From NCBI GenBank assembly GCA_020054095.1, contig JAGVMA010000030.1:1-64000 (forward strand): a DNA stretch of 64,000 nucleotides, read 5' to 3'. Position 1 is the first letter of the stretch, and each line of letters opens with the position of its first letter. A program made the translations under genes and the position numbers. The notes under the pieces were generated by a model. The model was not told the origin of the DNA and did no database searches. It saw only the letters and a program-made list of their open reading frames with translations. Of this stretch, positions 44,955 through 53,911 are shown piece after piece. The DNA comes from Bacteroidia bacterium (lineage in GTDB: Bacteria > Bacteroidota > Bacteroidia > JADZBD01).

Positions 44955-47498
44955 ATGAAAAAAATAACTTTACTACTATTAACAATGTTTTGTGCTATTT
45001 GTTTAATGGCGCAAAACGGCAATCAATTAATAGATGCCAAAATAAAACAAGCATTACTTGCTGATAAACAAATACAGCAAAAAATAGATGTCAATAAAAA
45101 CAATCCATCATTTAATGTGGATGCTTTTTTATTTGAAGTGAGCCAGTGTAAAACGGATAACTCGGGCAACACGAAGCAAAGCAACAACAATGTTGCATTG
45201 TCATCACCCACACCACCATTTGGCTGTAGCCCCACTACTACTGCTTATTCAAACACTAATCCTGTTACAATACCTAACACTGCACCTCCTATTGTGCTTA
45301 CCTCTACTATTGTTGTAGCAGGTGCAGGCCCATATTTATGGGATTTAGATTTGATTACAAATATTGTACACACATTCGGAGCTGATTTGGATATTACAAT
45401 ACAATCGCCTGCAGGAACAATTGTTACAATTACTACTGATAACGCAGGAGCTAACGATAATACTTTTAACGGAACCACATGGGATGATGATGCTAACCCA
45501 TTGGGACAAGTGCCTTACACCGCTAATAACGGATTGGTTACTGATCACACCTATACCAACTTAGTACTCGCAACACCCCTTGTACCAGAAGAACCGCTTG
45601 GAGCATTTATTGGCGAAAACCCAAATGGAACTTGGACGTTAACATTAAGCGATGATGCAACAGGTGATGGTGGAACATTAACATGGGGCATGAGTTTAAC
45701 CACGCTCCCGGCTTCTCCTACTATTATACCTGCAACCACATTTAATAATTTAATTAATACACCTCTTACTGATAATGCAGTAACAACATCTACCATAGTA
45801 GTTAGCGGCTTAGGCAACTACATTGCCGATGTAGATATTCTTACACGTATTTCGCATACCTTTTCTGCTGATTTAGATATCACTATCACTTCACCATCAG
45901 GGACAGTGGTTACACTTACAACTGATAATGGCGCTGGGAATGATGATGTGTATAGCGCAACTACTTGGAACGATGATGCAAATCCATCAGGTCAATTGCC
46001 ATACACGAGTATGAACGGAATTTGTACCGACCATTTATACGTTAACTTTTTACCCGCATCCCCACTCACTCCTGAAGAAGCATTAAGCGCTTTCATAGGC
46101 GAAAATCCAAATGGAACTTGGACGCTTAGAGTCTCTGATGATTTAACAGGTAACACAGGTAGCTTGGCAAATTGGAACTTATACATTGCCACCGCAGCAC
46201 CTTGTTGTTCTAATACCACTAATAGCATAAGCCCTACTGTGTGTGGAACTTATACAGTGCCAAGTGGCGATGAAACTTATACATCAAGCGGCACTTACAT
46301 GGATACAATTCCTAACTCAACCGGTTGCGATAGTATTTTAACCATCAACTTAACAGTAAACCCATTGCCAATCTTCAACATCACTGGCAACACAAGTTTC
46401 TGCTTTTGGGATAGCACATTATTAACGGGCCCTAACAATGGCGCAAGTTACCAGTGGTTTTTATCTAACTTTGCAATTCTGGGCGCAACTAATAATACTT
46501 ATTATGCATCAGCAGGTGGTAATTATCAATTACAAATGACTAACTCAAACGGATGCTCAAACCTTTCTACAAACACAATTAATATCAATGTTAATCCACT
46601 TCCCACTGTTTCACTTGGCGCTGATATTACACAATGCGGTGGCACAGCTACACTTGATGCACAAAATGCAGGAAGCATGTATATGTGGAGTGATGCATCA
46701 ACTACACAAACTATAACAGTCAATAGCACCGGTAATTATTCAGTAGTAGTTACTGATGTTAACGGCTGTTCAAATTCAGATACAATTAGTGTAACTATAA
46801 ACGCAGTTCCGGTGGTAGCACTTGGCATTGATACTGCTGTGTGTGTGGGCATTACATTAGATGCGCAAAATGCTGGAAGTATGTATATGTGGAGCGATAA
46901 CTCAATAGCACAAATGCTGATGGTTACTTCTACTGATACGTATAGCGTAACAGTTACCAATACAAGTGGCTGCTCTAATGCAGATACAATAATGGTTACC
47001 GTTAACCCGCTTCCGGCATTAGCTTATAACGAAACACAAACTTTAGTTTGCGTTAATTGGTCGGCAATTACACTTACGGCTGGCACACCTGCCAATGGAA
47101 CTTACAGCGGTACTGCCGTTACCGGAAATATGTTTGATCCTGCCACAGCAGGCGCAGGCACATTCGCCATTGTTTACACATTTACCGATATCAATGGCTG
47201 TTCTAATTCAGATACATCAATGATTACAGTTGACTTGTGCACAGGAATTAACAATAGCAACGAACTAACTCAGCTTGCTATCTATCCTAACCCAAGCGCG
47301 GGTGTGTTTACTATCAATGCTTCAAGCGAAATAGAAATGCTGATAGTAACCGATGTAGTAGGCAAAGAAATTGCCCGTATTAATCCTGCAGCAGCTATGA
47401 TAGACCTTAACTTATCCCACCTTGCCAATGGAATTTATAACGTACAGGTTTTATCAAACAATAACACTACAGTAAAACAAATAGTGATAAACAAATAA
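44955..47498 (+). CDS. T9SS-sorted protein with two P-domains
   Basis: An 847-residue protein; ATG 44955 gives signal peptide MKKITLLLLTMFCAICLMAQ, and an in-frame upstream start at 44925 lies in the terminator. Two proprotein-convertase P-domain-like modules (about 80-255 and 260-420) each contain ADLDITIQSP/TSPSG, TTWNDDANP and AFIGENPNGTWTL; P-domains usually follow a protease, but none is present here. Then an Ig-like unit, two LDAQNAG-type units homologous to those of the upstream gene, and sorting tail LAIYPNPSAGVFTIN. A binding or structural surface role is likely. Confidence 0.85.
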   Translation: MKKITLLLLTMFCAICLMAQNGNQLIDAKIKQALLADKQIQQKIDVNKNNPSFNVDAFLFEVSQCKTDNSGNTKQSNNNVALSSPTPPFGCSPTTTAYSNTNPVTIPNTAPPIVLTSTIVVAGAGPYLWDLDLITNIVHTFGADLDITIQSPAGTIVTITTDNAGANDNTFNGTTWDDDANPLGQVPYTANNGLVTDHTYTNLVLATPLVPEEPLGAFIGENPNGTWTLTLSDDATGDGGTLTWGMSLTTLPASPTIIPATTFNNLINTPLTDNAVTTSTIVVSGLGNYIADVDILTRISHTFSADLDITITSPSGTVVTLTTDNGAGNDDVYSATTWNDDANPSGQLPYTSMNGICTDHLYVNFLPASPLTPEEALSAFIGENPNGTWTLRVSDDLTGNTGSLANWNLYIATAAPCCSNTTNSISPTVCGTYTVPSGDETYTSSGTYMDTIPNSTGCDSILTINLTVNPLPIFNITGNTSFCFWDSTLLTGPNNGASYQWFLSNFAILGATNNTYYASAGGNYQLQMTNSNGCSNLSTNTININVNPLPTVSLGADITQCGGTATLDAQNAGSMYMWSDASTTQTITVNSTGNYSVVVTDVNGCSNSDTISVTINAVPVVALGIDTAVCVGITLDAQNAGSMYMWSDNSIAQMLMVTSTDTYSVTVTNTSGCSNADTIMVTVNPLPALAYNETQTLVCVNWSAITLTAGTPANGTYSGTAVTGNMFDPATAGAGTFAIVYTFTDINGCSNSDTSMITVDLCTGINNSNELTQLAIYPNPSAGVFTINASSEIEMLIVTDVVGKEIARINPAAAMIDLNLSHLANGIYNVQVLSNNNTTVKQIVINK

Positions 47499-47520
47499 TT
47501 AAACAGTAAGTACTTCTACC

Positions 47521-47554
47521 GCGCGGGGCGCATCCTTTCGGATGCGCCCCGCGC
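47521..47554 (+). terminator. Very G+C-rich perfect hairpin
   Basis: GCGCGGGGCGCATCC (47521-47535), TTTC loop, perfect complement 47540-47554. It stands out in this A+T-rich genome. The downstream sequence is ACGTTTTGC, without a strong U tract, so it may be a terminator or RNA-stabilising element. Confidence 0.55.
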
Positions 47555-47596
47555 ACGTTTTGCATATACATTAGTTTCTTTGGACATGCTGACCAT

Positions 47597-47625
47597 AAAA
47601 AGCCCCGCTATTAGCGGGGCTTTTT
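47597..47625. terminator. Bidirectional intrinsic terminator
   Basis: AAAAAGCCCCGCT (47597-47609), loop ATT, AGCGGGGCTTTTT (47613-47625), T run on the right and A run on the left. Between the convergent P-domain gene and ompH. Confidence 0.9.
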
Positions 47626-47645
47626 TATTTTGAGAAGAATTAAAT

Positions 47646-48158
47646 CTATTTAATCTTCAATTCTAATTTAACGAGCGCTAAAATATCATCAGCCGGTTCA
47701 GAATAAAGTACATTGTCCATACTGGTATCTAACACATATTTATAACCTTTAGCCATAGCCACTTTTTTTATGGCGTTACGTGCTTTTTGATTGATTGGCT
47801 CCCCAAGTTCTTCGTTTTTCTTTTGTATTTCTCCTTGTGCATTTTGCTGAAAATCCTGAATGTTGGCTTGCAAATCTTGCAACTCTTTTTCTTTTATCTG
47901 TTTTATCAAGTCGGTCATTTTATCTTTATTCGCCTGGTAGTCTTGATACTTGTTTTGCAATTCAGTTTGCATTTTTATCAATTGTGCTTCTAAAGTTTTA
48001 ACAAACTCTTGCGATACTTTTCTTACTGAATCCATTTCAGGCATAATGCTGATTAATGAATCGAAATCAATATGAGCAATTTTTTGAGCACTCGATTTAG
48101 TAACCGATAGGCAAACCATTGCTACTGCCGCCACTATTGTTTTAATTGTTGTTTTCAT
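47646..48158 (-). CDS. ompH: OmpH/Skp-family periplasmic chaperone (second copy)
   Basis: A 170-residue protein whose ATG at 48158 begins a proper signal peptide (MKTTIKTIVAAVAMVCLSVT). The conserved KIAHIDFDSLISIMPEMD start of the mature part and the long coiled-coil helix rich in Lys, Gln and Glu (about 55-140) are typical of Skp, which holds outer-membrane proteins in the periplasm for BamA. Lies 31 nt downstream of a paralogue in the same operon. Confidence 0.88.
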   Translation of the reverse strand: MKTTIKTIVAAVAMVCLSVTKSSAQKIAHIDFDSLISIMPEMDSVRKVSQEFVKTLEAQLIKMQTELQNKYQDYQANKDKMTDLIKQIKEKELQDLQANIQDFQQNAQGEIQKKNEELGEPINQKARNAIKKVAMAKGYKYVLDTSMDNVLYSEPADDILALVKLELKIK

Positions 48159-48189
48159 TTTTGTTTTTGTCTGTTGGTTATTTATAAAA

Positions 48190-48729
48190 TTATTTTGCAC
48201 CCGGTTTAAAGCCCATTGATTCAAGCACTTCATCGCTCCTATCAAATTTTGGGTTAGCGTAAAGTATGTTTAATTCTGATGTTTTATTAAACATAATCAT
48301 AATTTGTTGTTTATCGCACAGTGCTTTTACGGCATTGTAAACTTTATCTTGTATTGGTTTCACTAACTCTTGGCGTTTTTTGTATAAATCGCCATCTACA
48401 CCAAATCGTTGCTTTTGTAAATCTTTTGCTTCTTTTTCTTTTTGAATAATTTCAGACTGGCGTTTCTTTTTTAACTCTTCGGTAAGTAATATTTCTTCTG
48501 CTTGATATGATTTGTAAAGTTTATCCACTTCGGCAAACTTGGCTTCAATTTCTTTTTGCCATTGTGCCGAAATTTTATCTAACTCCGATTGTGCGTTTTT
48601 GTAATCGGGCACATTAGCTAATATGTAGTCTAAATCTACATAAGCTGTTTTTTGTGCTTTTGTTGTAACTGCATTTGTTAGCATTAATGCTAACGCAATG
48701 GCTGCCGATTTTAAAATACTTGTTTTCAT
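48190..48729 (-). CDS. ompH: OmpH/Skp-family periplasmic chaperone
   Basis: A 179-residue Skp-like chaperone: signal peptide MKTSILKSAAIALALMLTNA (cut near KAQ), then AYVDLDYILANVPDY and a long charged coiled coil. Paralogue of the next gene; Bacteroidota commonly have the pair after bamA. Delivers unfolded beta-barrel proteins to the Bam complex. An AGGAG ribosome binding site lies 9 nt before its ATG. Confidence 0.88.
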   Translation of the reverse strand: MKTSILKSAAIALALMLTNAVTTKAQKTAYVDLDYILANVPDYKNAQSELDKISAQWQKEIEAKFAEVDKLYKSYQAEEILLTEELKKKRQSEIIQKEKEAKDLQKQRFGVDGDLYKKRQELVKPIQDKVYNAVKALCDKQQIMIMFNKTSELNILYANPKFDRSDEVLESMGFKPGAK

Positions 48730-48738
48730 TTTTTGGCT

Positions 48739-48743
48739 CTCCT
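48739..48743 (-). promoter_or_regulatory. Shine-Dalgarno AGGAG before ompH
   Basis: The complement of 48739-48743 reads AGGAG, nine nucleotides before the ompH ATG (48729). Strong SD sequences are rare in this window, so it is noted; it supports the chosen start. Confidence 0.4.
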
Positions 48744-48817
48744 TTTCATTTTTTATTGTTACGGGGATTCACCTCTTTTGTTCTTAAAAAATGAGAGGCG
48801 AAAATAGTGATTTTAAC

Positions 48818-51376
48818 TTATAACTCTCCAAGATTCATACCAATTGTAAAATGGAATTGACCTTTAGGGCTCGATTTAATAAACATATCGTTATCAAACG
48901 GCCAGCCATAATCTAAACCAAGTAAACCGAACATAGGCAGAAACACACGCACACCCACGCCTGCAGAGCGTTTTACATTAAATGGCTTAAATTCTTTTAG
49001 CGATGGCCAAGAGTTACCCGCCTCGGCAAATGTTAAGGCATAAATCATGGCTTGTGGGTTTAACGATAGCGGATAGTGCAATTCAAAGGTATATTTTGCG
49101 ATGGTTGCCATGCCTCGGTTATTGAAAACATCGGAAGTGAAAACACTATTGTCATCGTATCCGCGCAAAGCAATAATTTCCCGGCCATCTAAAGCAAATC
49201 CGCTTAAGCCACTACCGCCCAAATAAAAGCGCTCGAATGGCGATGTGCCTATTTGCGGATTATAATAACCCAATAGGCCATAGCCCATTCGCAAATTAGC
49301 GACTAACGATTTTTTGCCTTTACCCACAAGCGGCCTAAAGAAAGAAGTGGTGAATTTGAACTTGTAATATTCTATCCATTTATATTTTTCTTGGTCGGTA
49401 GCGTCACGCAAATCTTTACCACTTAACCTAGACCATGGCGGAGTAATGCCGGTAGATAAAGTTATTTTAGAGCCATTGGTTACGTAATCGGTTTCAAATG
49501 CATCGAGCGAGTTGCGCGAAATAACAAAGTTGAAATTAAGGTTATTGGCAAAACCATCGGCAAAAATGAATGTTTGCCCGTAGTTATCTAATACATAGTA
49601 GTTATAAGTAACATCACCAAATATGGAGAAATAGTCATCGGGTTTTTTAAGGCGTTTACCAAGTCCAATAGTAGCTCCCCAAATATCAACTCCTCTGCGC
49701 TCGGTGTTAGGCACTTTAACACCATTGCTGTTTTTTATTCTTCTTGTTTTGCCGTTAGATTGTGCCGAGTAAAAGAAATTTACGCTAAGCGAGTTAGGCT
49801 TTTTGCCACCAAGCCAGGGTTCGGTAAACGAAAAATTATAGCTCTGAAAAAACAAACCTGTAGATTGTGCTCGCAAGCTTAGACGCTGCCCATCGCCCGA
49901 TGGTAATGGAGTCCAAGTGCCTTTGCGGAACATATTTTGCATAGAAAAATTATTGAACGAAAGGCCCAATGTTCCTACCACACGGCCGCCACCAAAACCA
50001 CCTGATAGTTCAAGTTGGTCGTTAGGTCGCTCCTCCACCACATATTCAATATCTACGGTTCCTGTTAATGGGTTAGGCTTGGGGTTCACCTGCATTTTTT
50101 CGGCATCAAAATAACCAAGTATCGAAAGTTCGCGCTGGGTGCGGATAATATCACTACGGCTAAAAAGCTGGCCGGGCTTGGTGCGCACTTCACGCATTAT
50201 TACTTTATCGTTGGTTTTAGTGTTGCCTATAACGGTTACTTTATTTACTGTAGCTTGCTTGCCTTCGTATATGCGTATTTCTAAATCTATCGAATCGTTT
50301 TCAACCAATACTTCCACAGGTTGTAAGCTGAAAAACAAATAACCTTTATCTAAATAAAGCGAGCTTACATCGCTTCCATTAGCGCTCATGTAAAGGCGCG
50401 AATCCAATAACTCTTGATTGTAAACATCGCCCTTTTTAATGCCTAAGTTTTGCATTAAATCTTTGGTTTTAAAAATAGAGTTGCCTACGAAACTAATGTT
50501 GCGGAAGTAATATTTTTTTCCTTCGTTAACAAAAACGTAAATGCCAATGCGGTTAGGGCTTATGCGGTAAATACTATCGCGCACCACTTTGGCATCGCGG
50601 TAGCCTTTGCCGTAATATTTGTCAACTATAAATTGCTTGTCTTTCTCAAATTCATTTTCATAAAACTTACCTGAATTAAATACATTCCACCAGCGCTTGC
50701 GCTTGGTTTCTTTCATCGTGCGGAAGAGTTTGCCTTTTTTAAACTCGGTAGCACCCACAAAAGTGATTTCGCCAATTTTAACTTTTGGTCCTTTTTGTAC
50801 ATCAATGGTGAGTATAATTGAATTGGGGGCAGCAGTATCGGTTTGCGTTATTAGTTCAACTTTTGTATCAATGTATCCTTTCTCGATATAGAAATCTTTG
50901 ATTTGATTTTTTACAAACTGGTAAGTGGCTTCGTTTAAGGGTTTGCCTCTGTTTATAGCGATTTTATCTCTTATATCATCTGCCTCCGATTTAGAGACTG
51001 TCCCTCTTTTAAATGTGAAACGAGATAAGCGGGGTAATTCCAGAACAAGAATTCTGAGAAAAATTTTATCGCCCATAATTTTATCGGCTACAATTTGTAC
51101 ATCGCCAAAAATTCCTTGTTTCCACAGATTCATGATTGCTTCGGAAATGGCATCGCCCGGTATTCTTATTTTTTGTCCGGTAGCCAATCCCGAAACCGAC
51201 ATGATTAGGTTGTTATCTAAATTAGGAGCGCCTTCTACAATTAAGCCAGCAATCAAATATTCTTTTGGGTTACTGTAGTCAATGGTATCCGAGCTGTTGC
51301 CGGAAATGGTTTGCACCTGTGAAAAACCCAATACTGAGCTAAAAAAAATACTACTTACTAAAAAAAGTTGTTTCAT
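48818..51376 (-). CDS. bamA: Outer membrane assembly factor BamA
   Basis: An 852-residue Omp85 protein that folds beta-barrel proteins into the outer membrane. Signal peptide (residues 1-19), five POTRA-like domains to about 430 (motifs such as YNQELLDSRLYM and VVEERPNDQLELSGGFGGGR), then the 16-strand barrel including the conserved YLGGSGLSGFALDGRE and the C-terminal beta-signal ending LGEL. Seven nucleotides after uppS and 88 nt before ompH. Essential in other bacteria. Confidence 0.94.
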   Translation of the reverse strand: MKQLFLVSSIFFSSVLGFSQVQTISGNSSDTIDYSNPKEYLIAGLIVEGAPNLDNNLIMSVSGLATGQKIRIPGDAISEAIMNLWKQGIFGDVQIVADKIMGDKIFLRILVLELPRLSRFTFKRGTVSKSEADDIRDKIAINRGKPLNEATYQFVKNQIKDFYIEKGYIDTKVELITQTDTAAPNSIILTIDVQKGPKVKIGEITFVGATEFKKGKLFRTMKETKRKRWWNVFNSGKFYENEFEKDKQFIVDKYYGKGYRDAKVVRDSIYRISPNRIGIYVFVNEGKKYYFRNISFVGNSIFKTKDLMQNLGIKKGDVYNQELLDSRLYMSANGSDVSSLYLDKGYLFFSLQPVEVLVENDSIDLEIRIYEGKQATVNKVTVIGNTKTNDKVIMREVRTKPGQLFSRSDIIRTQRELSILGYFDAEKMQVNPKPNPLTGTVDIEYVVEERPNDQLELSGGFGGGRVVGTLGLSFNNFSMQNMFRKGTWTPLPSGDGQRLSLRAQSTGLFFQSYNFSFTEPWLGGKKPNSLSVNFFYSAQSNGKTRRIKNSNGVKVPNTERRGVDIWGATIGLGKRLKKPDDYFSIFGDVTYNYYVLDNYGQTFIFADGFANNLNFNFVISRNSLDAFETDYVTNGSKITLSTGITPPWSRLSGKDLRDATDQEKYKWIEYYKFKFTTSFFRPLVGKGKKSLVANLRMGYGLLGYYNPQIGTSPFERFYLGGSGLSGFALDGREIIALRGYDDNSVFTSDVFNNRGMATIAKYTFELHYPLSLNPQAMIYALTFAEAGNSWPSLKEFKPFNVKRSAGVGVRVFLPMFGLLGLDYGWPFDNDMFIKSSPKGQFHFTIGMNLGEL

Positions 51377-51383
51377 ACTTCAC

Positions 51384-52130
51384 TTACTGGTTCGAAATCT
51401 GTTCGCTTGTTTTTCCAAATCTGCGTTCGCGTTTTTGGTAATCTAAAATAGCTTGGTAAAAATCATCTTTACTGAAATCGGGCCATAGTTTTTCGGTAAA
51501 ATAAAATTCGGCATAAGCTAATTGCCAAAGTAAAAAATTACTGATTCGGTGTTCGCCACTTGTGCGAATCATCAATTCAGGGTCGGGGTAATTTTTGGTA
51601 CAAAGGTATTCGTCAATTAAATTTTCATCTATATCGTCCACATTAATTTTTCCTGTTTTTACTTTTTCGGCTATGTTTTTAAACCCGTTTATTATTTCCC
51701 ATTTCGAACTGTAGCTTAGCGCCAATACAAGTGTCATGCGTTTGCAATGTTTGGTTTTTTCAATTGCTTCGGCAAGTTCTTTTCGGCATTTTTCGGGCAG
51801 CGATTCGGTATCGCCTATGGTTTCGAGTTTTATATCGTTTTTTAAAAGTGTTGTAGTTTCCTTATTGATGGTGGCTACAAGTAAAGTCATTAATGCTTCT
51901 ACTTCAATTTTTGGTCGGTTCCAGTTTTCGGTAGAGAAAGCGTAAAGCGTTAAATATTTTACGCCTATTTCTGCGGCAGCTTCGGCAGTATCGCGCACGG
52001 CTGTAACTCCGTTTTGGTGGCCAAAAATGCGCAACTTCCCTTTTTGTTTTGCCCAGCGGCCATTGCCATCCATAATAATGGCTACGTGCTGTGGTAGTTT
52101 TTCGGGATTGATTTCGTGCTTAAAATTCAT
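51384..52130 (-). CDS. uppS: Isoprenyl transferase (undecaprenyl diphosphate synthase)
   Basis: A 248-residue cis-prenyltransferase making the lipid carrier for peptidoglycan and other envelope glycans. The catalytic IIMDGNGRWAKQKG (Asp21, about 18-31), GHQNG, YLTLYAFSTENW and the RTSGEHRISNFLLWQLAY block near the C-terminus are the standard signatures. Between the DUF6089 gene (6 nt upstream) and bamA (7 nt downstream), the usual Bacteroidota arrangement. Confidence 0.95.
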   Translation of the reverse strand: MNFKHEINPEKLPQHVAIIMDGNGRWAKQKGKLRIFGHQNGVTAVRDTAEAAAEIGVKYLTLYAFSTENWNRPKIEVEALMTLLVATINKETTTLLKNDIKLETIGDTESLPEKCRKELAEAIEKTKHCKRMTLVLALSYSSKWEIINGFKNIAEKVKTGKINVDDIDENLIDEYLCTKNYPDPELMIRTSGEHRISNFLLWQLAYAEFYFTEKLWPDFSKDDFYQAILDYQKRERRFGKTSEQISNQ

Positions 52131-52136
52131 GCGAGC

Positions 52137-52946
52137 TTAATTGTATCCGTTGCATTTATTGGGTTTGCCTCGCAATTTAAAGGTGAGCATAACTCCGGCA
52201 AACGAGTACCAATCTTTAGTACTCGAATCACCTCGCTGTTTTCCCACATTGGTTGCCGGATCGGTGCCTATGCTTTGGTCGGCAAAAAATGCGCCCTGAG
52301 TACTAAGCGCAGAAGGGTTCACATAGCTTTTGCTCACATCATCTATATAATCAGTAAAAGTTTTGCGTAAGCCCCATTCGCACGAAAAGCCAATGTTATT
52401 AGCAATATTAAATTTTAATCCTACGCCAAATGGAACAGCCACTTGGTTTAGTTTGTATTTTTTTGATGAGTTTTCGGATGTGCCTTGACCTTCTGTGCCA
52501 AGTGGTTGCAGATCGTACCAGGTTTCGCCCACTTGAGCTTGCGGGCGCATGCGAAAATAATTTACTCCGGCAAAAACATAAGGAGTGAAAAGGGTTTTGC
52601 GGTTTCCTATTGCATATTCTAAAAAGTTAAATTCAAATTCGGCAGCCACTTCGGTTATTGGCGATTTAAATGCAAGGTTTCGGCTAATTTGCGATGGAAC
52701 GCCTGATTCTGAGTCAGCGCCTTTTACAGTTCCAAACAAAACATTGGCTTTAATATTATAACGCTGGTTGAAATTGTAGCGATAAACAATGCCTCCGGCA
52801 GGTTCTATCATGTTAAAATGCTTGGCTACATTCAAATCTCCTAAATAGTAACTGCCGCCCAAAAACAGGCCTATTTCCTGATAGCGGTCGGTTTTTTGAG
52901 CCCAAGCGCTAATGGTTAGCAGGCAGGCGAATATTATTCTTTTCAT
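52137..52946 (-). CDS. DUF6089-family outer-membrane beta-barrel protein
   Basis: A 269-residue protein with a short signal peptide (MKRIIFACLLTISAWAQ) and a small beta-barrel pattern. The EIGLFLGGSYYLGDLN start is the recognisable DUF6089 signature; members lie between nadK and uppS in many Bacteroidota. Function unknown; the position suggests envelope assembly. Confidence 0.82.
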   Translation of the reverse strand: MKRIIFACLLTISAWAQKTDRYQEIGLFLGGSYYLGDLNVAKHFNMIEPAGGIVYRYNFNQRYNIKANVLFGTVKGADSESGVPSQISRNLAFKSPITEVAAEFEFNFLEYAIGNRKTLFTPYVFAGVNYFRMRPQAQVGETWYDLQPLGTEGQGTSENSSKKYKLNQVAVPFGVGLKFNIANNIGFSCEWGLRKTFTDYIDDVSKSYVNPSALSTQGAFFADQSIGTDPATNVGKQRGDSSTKDWYSFAGVMLTFKLRGKPNKCNGYN

Positions 52947-53027
52947 AATTGAATTTACTTAACGAAAATTATGCCCTTTTATTGTGTTAAAGGAGACCAA
53001 AAATAAGCATTTTTTTGGCTCTAAAAT

Positions 53028-53909
53028 TTAGTTCCTCTTGTCAATCCCCCACATTAGTTTATTACGCAGTGTGGTTAAAAATTCGTGATTTTCGAGCTTT
53101 ACAATGTTCATCCCGAATGGCGATTTTTTTATAATTATCTCGTTGGTGTTTTCGAGCAGTTTGGAGCGCGAATCGAGCGAGAGCATAAATTTTGTGTTAC
53201 GCCCTTCTACTTTTATTTTTATAGTTCCAGAATCGGGGATAACAAGTGGCCGCACATTAAGATTATGTGGCGCTATGGGCGTGATGATAAAATTTTCGCT
53301 ATCGGGCAGCACTATGGGGCCGCCACAGCTAAGCGAATAGGCGGTGGAGCCCGTGGGCGATGAAATAATTAAGCCATCGGCATAATACGAGTTAATCAGT
53401 TGTTCGTTAAAATAGGTGTGTATAATTATCATTGCCGATGTGTCGCTTTTGCCGATAGTGATATCGTTTAAAGCGTAATTTACATCGCCAAAAATTGCAG
53501 CAGGTTTTTCAATCATCAACATGCTGCGTGTGTCAATCACATATTTTTTTGAAACAATGGCATCCACAGCCAATTGCACTTCTTCTTTAGATACGCTTGC
53601 CAAAAAACCTAAACGGCCTGTATTTATACCCAGCACAGGCGTTCCGCTGTCGCGAATTAAATCGAGCGTTTCGAGTAATGTGCCATCGCCACCTAAGCTG
53701 ATAAGTAATTGGGTGGTGTCTTTTATTTCGTTACCGGTATTAAAAAGTTTAATGCTGCTGCCGGTGTTAACGGCATTTTTCAGATAGTGAAAAAAGGGTT
53801 CGTAAACCCAAGTAGTATTTTTTTTGGCCGCCAAATAATCAAACAATTGCTGCACGTGTGCAGATTTGTTGGCTTCTAAATTACGACCGTAAATAGCAAT
53901 GTTTTGCAT
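53028..53909 (-). CDS. nadK: NAD kinase
   Basis: Phosphorylates NAD to NADP in the cytoplasm. The 293 residues hold ISLGGDGTLLETL (GGDGT at 73-77), GINTGRLGFLA (about 95-105), the metal/ATP-binding ADGLIISSPTGSTAYSLSCG (about 173-192) and a C-terminal domain that closes the active site. Length is typical. It starts 2 nt after the Omp85-like gene and ends 81 nt before the DUF6089 gene. Confidence 0.95.
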   Translation of the reverse strand: MQNIAIYGRNLEANKSAHVQQLFDYLAAKKNTTWVYEPFFHYLKNAVNTGSSIKLFNTGNEIKDTTQLLISLGGDGTLLETLDLIRDSGTPVLGINTGRLGFLASVSKEEVQLAVDAIVSKKYVIDTRSMLMIEKPAAIFGDVNYALNDITIGKSDTSAMIIIHTYFNEQLINSYYADGLIISSPTGSTAYSLSCGGPIVLPDSENFIITPIAPHNLNVRPLVIPDSGTIKIKVEGRNTKFMLSLDSRSKLLENTNEIIIKKSPFGMNIVKLENHEFLTTLRNKLMWGIDKRN

Positions 53910-53911
53910 AG

